Below, piece by piece: positions 59,643-64,000 of a DNA stretch of 64,000 bases. The stretch spans positions 16,975,317 through 17,039,316 of the forward strand of contig NC_055996.1 in NCBI RefSeq assembly GCF_018446385.1, read 5' to 3'. Source of the DNA: Zingiber officinale (Eukaryota > Streptophyta > Magnoliopsida > Zingiberales > Zingiberaceae). Each line of letters starts with the position of its first letter. Position 1 is the first letter of the stretch. Under the pieces are notes generated by a model. That model saw only the letters and a list, made by a program, of their open reading frames with translations, searched no databases and was not told where the DNA came from. The translations under genes and the position numbers were made by a program.

Positions 59643-62007
59643 TGTTGGGTAGCCCGATGCGCATGCATGCTAAAACACATTTTGTAAACATGCGCAGCGG
59701 AAAATAAAAATAATAATAATTCCTAATTATTACATCACACACATCACATGCATACAAGGATACAACATGTCAGACATGATTGCATAATTAAAATTTTACG
59801 AAAAGTAAATTTACACTAAGTATACCTGACGGATGATGCGTAGAAGATTCCATCGGATGATCTGGAGTGAGAAGGAGATCAACCAAGAGAGACTTGGAAG
59901 CCTCACCTCTACTCGTATCCACACAGAGCTATCTTCAAAATGACTTCAATAAGTCCAAGTCGTGTCTCCGCTTCGGTACTAGTCGAAAGTGGGAGACGGT
60001 TCGATCTGAGAGAGGGATCACGGTCCGATTTGTATCCGACAGCAATTGCAACCAAGCGGCAGAAATCAACTAGTGATAACAACCATTATTACCATTGTTC
60101 GGAAGCAAAACCCCACTGCCTAAAATGGGAAAGTGGGTCCGGCATCAGCTCTATTCCGGAAGTAATAGTTGTTGGTTGAAACGGTGCTTCCGGCGAGGAG
60201 CGGCAATTCTGGTTGGCTAAACAAATTTCATCCTTTGCTGGAATTTTCGGCAGCAACTATTACTGATCCAGTAACCCCACATCAAGTCCAGTAGAAACTC
60301 TTCAAGTCTGGTAGCAGCAGCCTCTGCTAGGCGGCGGAGCAGATCCATAGCCAATGGGAGCATAGAGGAGTAGCAACCTTTGATGTCCCCTTTGGCGGGA
60401 AAGGTTGCAAGTGCCGATGAGGCTAGGTAGAAACCACGGATCCGACGACGTTAGAGCTGCCAGCAGCATGCGGGAAGCAATGGCGTCGTGTGGCAGCAAA
60501 CAGGTTCAATCGGCGTCAGGGCGCCTGGTGGTTTGCTGGAAGCCGCTAGCTGGCATCGGACATTAACCGGCGGAGTTGAGCGGCAGCAGCGACGCATAAA
60601 GGCAAAATCTTCCCTTTTGTCGGCGGCAATATATATATATATATATATATATCGAATCTTCTTATCAGATTTAGATCAAATCCAAACCCGTATCCTTTAA
60701 CTCGCAATCCATACCAATAGCCTTTAGTTTGGTTCAAGACTAAACCATCTTAGTTCAAAACCAAACCTCTTTTAATTAAAGAACCAAACCAATTTAGTTC
60801 ATTAATTAAACTAAAGAGTGTTCAACTAGTCTACAAAAGACGTGGTTCATCTGCACTTCTGTTGCACTATTCTGATTTCATATTTGCCCTTCGTCTGGTC
60901 CAACAAGACTTAATCTCTCTCGATCTGAAAATCTAATTTTCAAACTCATTTTATGTCTTTTAGATAAACTCATAGTGTGTGTGACCTTATAGGTTCCCAG
61001 TTATGTTGGTTGTCTATAATTAACCATTAATTATGGAACGATCATGAGCGACACCTAGTAGTACATCATGATCCCCAATTAACCATAAAATTATAGGTTG
61101 ATCTCAGAATCACTTCCAAACCTTTCAGCAGCTACAATAAGTCGTGTCTCATTTTTTTCACTCGTCTTATACCCACTTGGTTCAGGACATGGTCTATGTG
61201 TCAGTCCCCACTAGGCTAACTATGTCACACCTAACCCAAGTAATATTTCCTCGTTCTGCGGATTCAAATTACTCTGACATGTGTCTAAGACTTGTACTCT
61301 TAACATGTAATGCTTTGGCCAAAGATTTTGAGTAATAATCCTAACAAGGGGCCATAGGGTATATGCCTCCTCGCAAGGAGTGATGAATCCTCTGTGGGTT
61401 ATCCAAACACCTTCGGACATTTTGACTTATACTCAATCATCCCGGGTCTACATCTCCAAGGAGATTCTTACTTAAGATGTAAAAGTATAAACCTCTATAA
61501 CTAAGGTGACTTGTATACCTTAAGTTGAATGAAACTTGCACTCGAGCTGTAAAGAGAGCTTCATTGACATATCTATATATGTAGAGAAACATATGAAGTC
61601 TTACAGTAGGTCACTCTAATGAACTAGTTACCATAACTAGCATCCACGTTTAACTTTTGACATCCCAATGTCTCTAGCTTAGTAGCTTGTGAGAAAATAG
61701 CTGCTTGGCCGAACCAAGGAGTATAACCTGTGTCAGTCTATCAGAATTGATGATGTCTGAACTCATCAATTCATCGACTAGGGAATATTTCAATACATTC
61801 ATAATTTTACATGTAGAGATACTCACAAGTTGTGATCCAATCACAAGTTCTCTTATGCTATGAATCGTATCGTGGATATTCAATGCGCGAGTTTAAAATC
61901 CAATCATACACATAGAGAATGTGCACCCAAATAGTGAATTTATATTTATTAAATAAATAGTAAAAACTATCAGGTGATTGCCTTAGGACATCCTTTAAAA
62001 TCTAACA
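59643..62007. mobile_element. Solo-LTR-like insertion (TGTTGGGTAGCC type)
   Basis: It opens TGTTGGGTAGCCCGATGCGC and ends TTTAAAATCTAACA, giving TG...CA ends with short inverted repeats. It interrupts the right LTR of the surrounding copia-type element: text left of it (TCTTATGTTCTTAA) and right of it (CCTAAGTCCTTGCACAC) line up with the unbroken left LTR. The flanks CTTAA and CCTAA are a 5-bp duplication with one difference. A TA microsatellite lies at about 60629-60652. No coding region was recognised. It is the youngest insertion at this spot. Confidence 0.72.
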
Positions 62008-62093
62008 CCTAAGTCCTTGCACACTTTGACACAAAGGATCAAAATCATAGAGCCTAACTTAACTTGGTTGATCACATCAAAACTAATCTGGGG

Positions 62094-62761
62094 TACTTAC
62101 ACAAAATGTATCGTGGGGTCACTTGACCTCCCATGTAAAGGGTCACTATGTTGGGTGAAGCCTCTCGTAATTTACCTCCCTTTAGATTGCATGAGGCAGT
62201 TCTATATGTTGGGGTTTCAAGGTTACAAATATAGTTTCACATTGAAAATACATAGGAAAGATTATGAGTTTATAAGAAAAAAATATCTCCATTGGTATGA
62301 GGTATTTTGGGAAGAGATCAAGAGCAAAACTATGAGAGCTTAGGCCCAAAGTGGACAGTATCATGCTATTATGGAGATATCTAAAATCTTTTAGTCCTAA
62401 TACTATAGGGGCCACCGAGGTGAGGTTTATTACCTTTTACTGCAATTATATATTATATTATTGCCCTAGGAAATTATGTAGTAGTAGGGTGTCTTTTCAG
62501 TTTCCCAAGCATCTAAGGATCAAGTCTCAGGTTTGACAAATTAATGGATGAATTTTATTTAATGAGTGGTTGACCTAAAACACTAGGTTGATGGGTAGTC
62601 CACTGTCAATGTTTCTCGATTTACCTTGGTGGCCAGTTTTACTCTCAAGGCTTAACTTAGTCCTGGTCTACTCTAAGATCAGACCCAACGTAGTCATAGA
62701 TTCCAAGAGACCAAGCCTAAGCATGCTAGCTAAAAGTTAGCGTAATATTGAAGCACCTCTA
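62094..62761. other. Fragment of an LTR-like repeat, no gene
   Basis: Blocks such as TAGTTTCACATTGAAAATAC and GCCCAAAGTGGACAGTATCA are typical of LTRs and their relics scattered in plant genomes. No ends, target duplication or coding potential were defined. A short frame at about 62190-62340 is within this repeat and not gene-like. Confidence 0.45.
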
Positions 62762-64000
62762 TGTTGGAGTGTATACTGAAAGCCTAAGCTTTGTAAACAT
62801 TCATTATGAATAAAGAATCACATTTGGTCTAATTATCTACATTTGTTTGTAGTTGTTCATTTAATTTATATTGTAGATAACATAGTATGTGGTGTCACAT
62901 ACAGAAGATGATGTTATCAGTACCTTATAAATTATAAACAGTAGCTCACGACCAGAATGGAAAGGAACAAACCATTAGAAGGTCGTAGTGTAATTAGGTA
63001 TTAGTTTATCTTGACTATATAATTACACTAGTACACTCAGAGTGTATTGAGTAGGACCATTTGAGGTCGTTTCTTTTATACTGACTTTATAAAGGAACAA
63101 AGACCTCGGTTATTATGGAAGTGTGTGCTCTTAATCCTAATATAATAACAAGCACATATATTTGATATTTATTTCTTTAATTTATCAATGGGTGAGATTT
63201 AGTTCGATGAATCAATAAGCCCGATAAATTGGGAAATGATATCACTTATAGTGTGTGTTGTTGATTATAGAAGGAAACTGTGTCCTAGAGATACTAGGTT
63301 GATAATGTCCCCAAGAGGAGCTCATAAGGATTGTCATGTTAAACCCTGCAGGTGGACTTAGTCCGACATGACGATAAGGTTGAGTGGTACTACTCTTGGA
63401 CTTAGACATCAATTAAATAAGTTGTCAGTAACTCACTTAATTAGTGGACATTCGATATCTTAAACACAGGGAGATTAACACACTCATAATAAGAAGGAGC
63501 CCAAAAATGTAATTTGGGATTGGTGCGGTAGTTCAATGATAGTTCTCTAGTGGAATGAATTATCATTGATAAAATTAAGTTGTGTGTTAGGGCGAACACG
63601 GGATGCTTAATTTTATCGGAGACCAAAACCAATTCCTCCTCTCGGTCCCTATCGTAGCCTCTTATTTATAGAGTTCTATACCCACCTATACCCACCTTCT
63701 ATACCCACCCATAGGGGGCCGCCAAGCTAGCTTGGGAACAAGCTAGGGCCGGCCTAGGTATAAGGCCGGCCCTAGCTTGAACCCAAGCTAGTAGGGCCGG
63801 CCAAATAAATTAAAAAAGAAATTTAATTTTAATTTTAATTATTATGTGGAAGATATATTTTAAAGAGAATTAAAATTAAAATATCTCTCTTGTAAAAGAT
63901 CTACAAAGATTAAAGAAAGAGATTAGATCTCTTTCCTTATTTGTAGATTGGAGAGATGTTTTATTTTTCTTTAAAAATTATTCACATGTTGATAAAATTA
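62762..64000. mobile_element. Long solo-LTR-like insertion (family copy 3), cut by window edge
   Basis: It opens TGTTGGAGTGTATACTGAAA and is collinear with 35656-38581 and 43170-45596. Shared blocks are GTGGTGTCACATACAGAAG, CCCTGCAGGTGGACTTAGTC, AATAAGAAGGAGCCC and a GGGCCGGCC region at about 63740-63800. The right end lies beyond 64,000, so neither its length nor a target duplication can be checked. Confidence 0.8.

Larger units (their letters stand above)
56197..62093 (-). mobile_element. Copia-type LTR element, gag-only, with nested solo LTR
   Basis: On the minus strand this element has a left LTR of about 894 bp (56197-57090, ending GGTTCCAACA) and a right LTR starting near 58768 (TGCCCTCGTAGGCCGGC) that continues to 59642 and resumes at 62008. 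A purine tract (reverse of CTCCCCATTTTTTG, 57093-57106) adjoins the left LTR, and a tRNA-iMet-like primer site (reverse of CTAATACCAATT) adjoins the right LTR. The interior, about 1.7 kb, holds gag fragments: NIHPLKFERDFVIWKMEIEV near 58690 and NQISNLRMEKEEMVAHLHAR near 58300. No pol was seen. It has several breaks. It lies at the end of the hAT transposase fragment. The outer right end is not sharply defined, and no target duplication was matched. Confidence 0.65.

Noticed and set aside
1-64000. CRISPR array, bacterial operon or prophage
   Set aside because: Genes are spliced plant genes; the tandem repeats are not spaced by unique spacers of constant length.
1-64000. rRNA genes or an organellar DNA insertion
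   Set aside because: No conserved rRNA blocks or plastid/mitochondrial coding text were recognised on either strand.

Overview
The window is nuclear DNA of a flowering plant, most likely a monocot. The genes have plant-type GT-AG introns, the GC-rich exons of the XTH gene recall commelinid monocots, and the families are plant ones (group III XTH, DUF760 UV-B-induced protein, DUF1005, GH3). No search was run, so the species is not named. All exon boundaries are my own reading of splice sites, reading phase and family resemblance.

Positions 1 to about 31,000 are gene-rich. In order they hold: the 5' part of a replication-factor-C-like AAA+ gene (minus); a chloroplast-type DUF760/UV-B-induced protein gene (plus); a xyloglucan endotransglucosylase/hydrolase gene (minus); an unrecognised 349-residue plant protein with hydrophobic segments (minus); a decayed DUF1005 pseudogene (minus); a CCR4/nocturnin-like deadenylase gene in nine coding exons, one partly duplicated in tandem (minus); a RING-H2 E3 ligase gene in six exons (plus); and a DEAH-box helicase of the Prp22/DHX8 (DEAH5) type in two exons (minus). 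RFC-like/DUF760 and CCR4-like/RING are head-to-head pairs. Nothing suggests that the genes form one pathway; they look like ordinary housekeeping or cell-wall genes.

Positions about 31,400 to 64,000 are a nest of transposable elements with no intact host gene seen. There is a tRNA-derived SINE, a 159-bp foldback element, an old Ty1/copia element (31,863-42,314, 5-bp target duplication AATCA) carrying a solo-LTR-like insertion (35,656-38,581, duplication GCTAG), another SINE, a MITE (42,654-43,154), a second copy of the same solo-LTR-like family (43,170-45,596, duplication CCTCC), an intron-bearing fragment of a GH3 gene, a hAT-type MITE with an 8-bp duplication, and a hAT (TTF/ZMYM1-like) transposase gene. 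That transposase is split by a gag-only copia-type element (47,242-55,041, duplication TGAGT) and cut short by another gag-only copia-type element (from about 56,197), which itself holds a solo LTR (59,643-62,007). A third copy of the solo-LTR-like family runs off the right edge.

Points most worth a second look are the perfect 113-bp duplication over a splice donor in the CCR4-like gene, the foldback element, the arrays of GATC-based palindromes in the LTRs of the gag-only element, the GH3 fragment beside hAT-like termini, and the order of insertions readable from matching target-site duplications.
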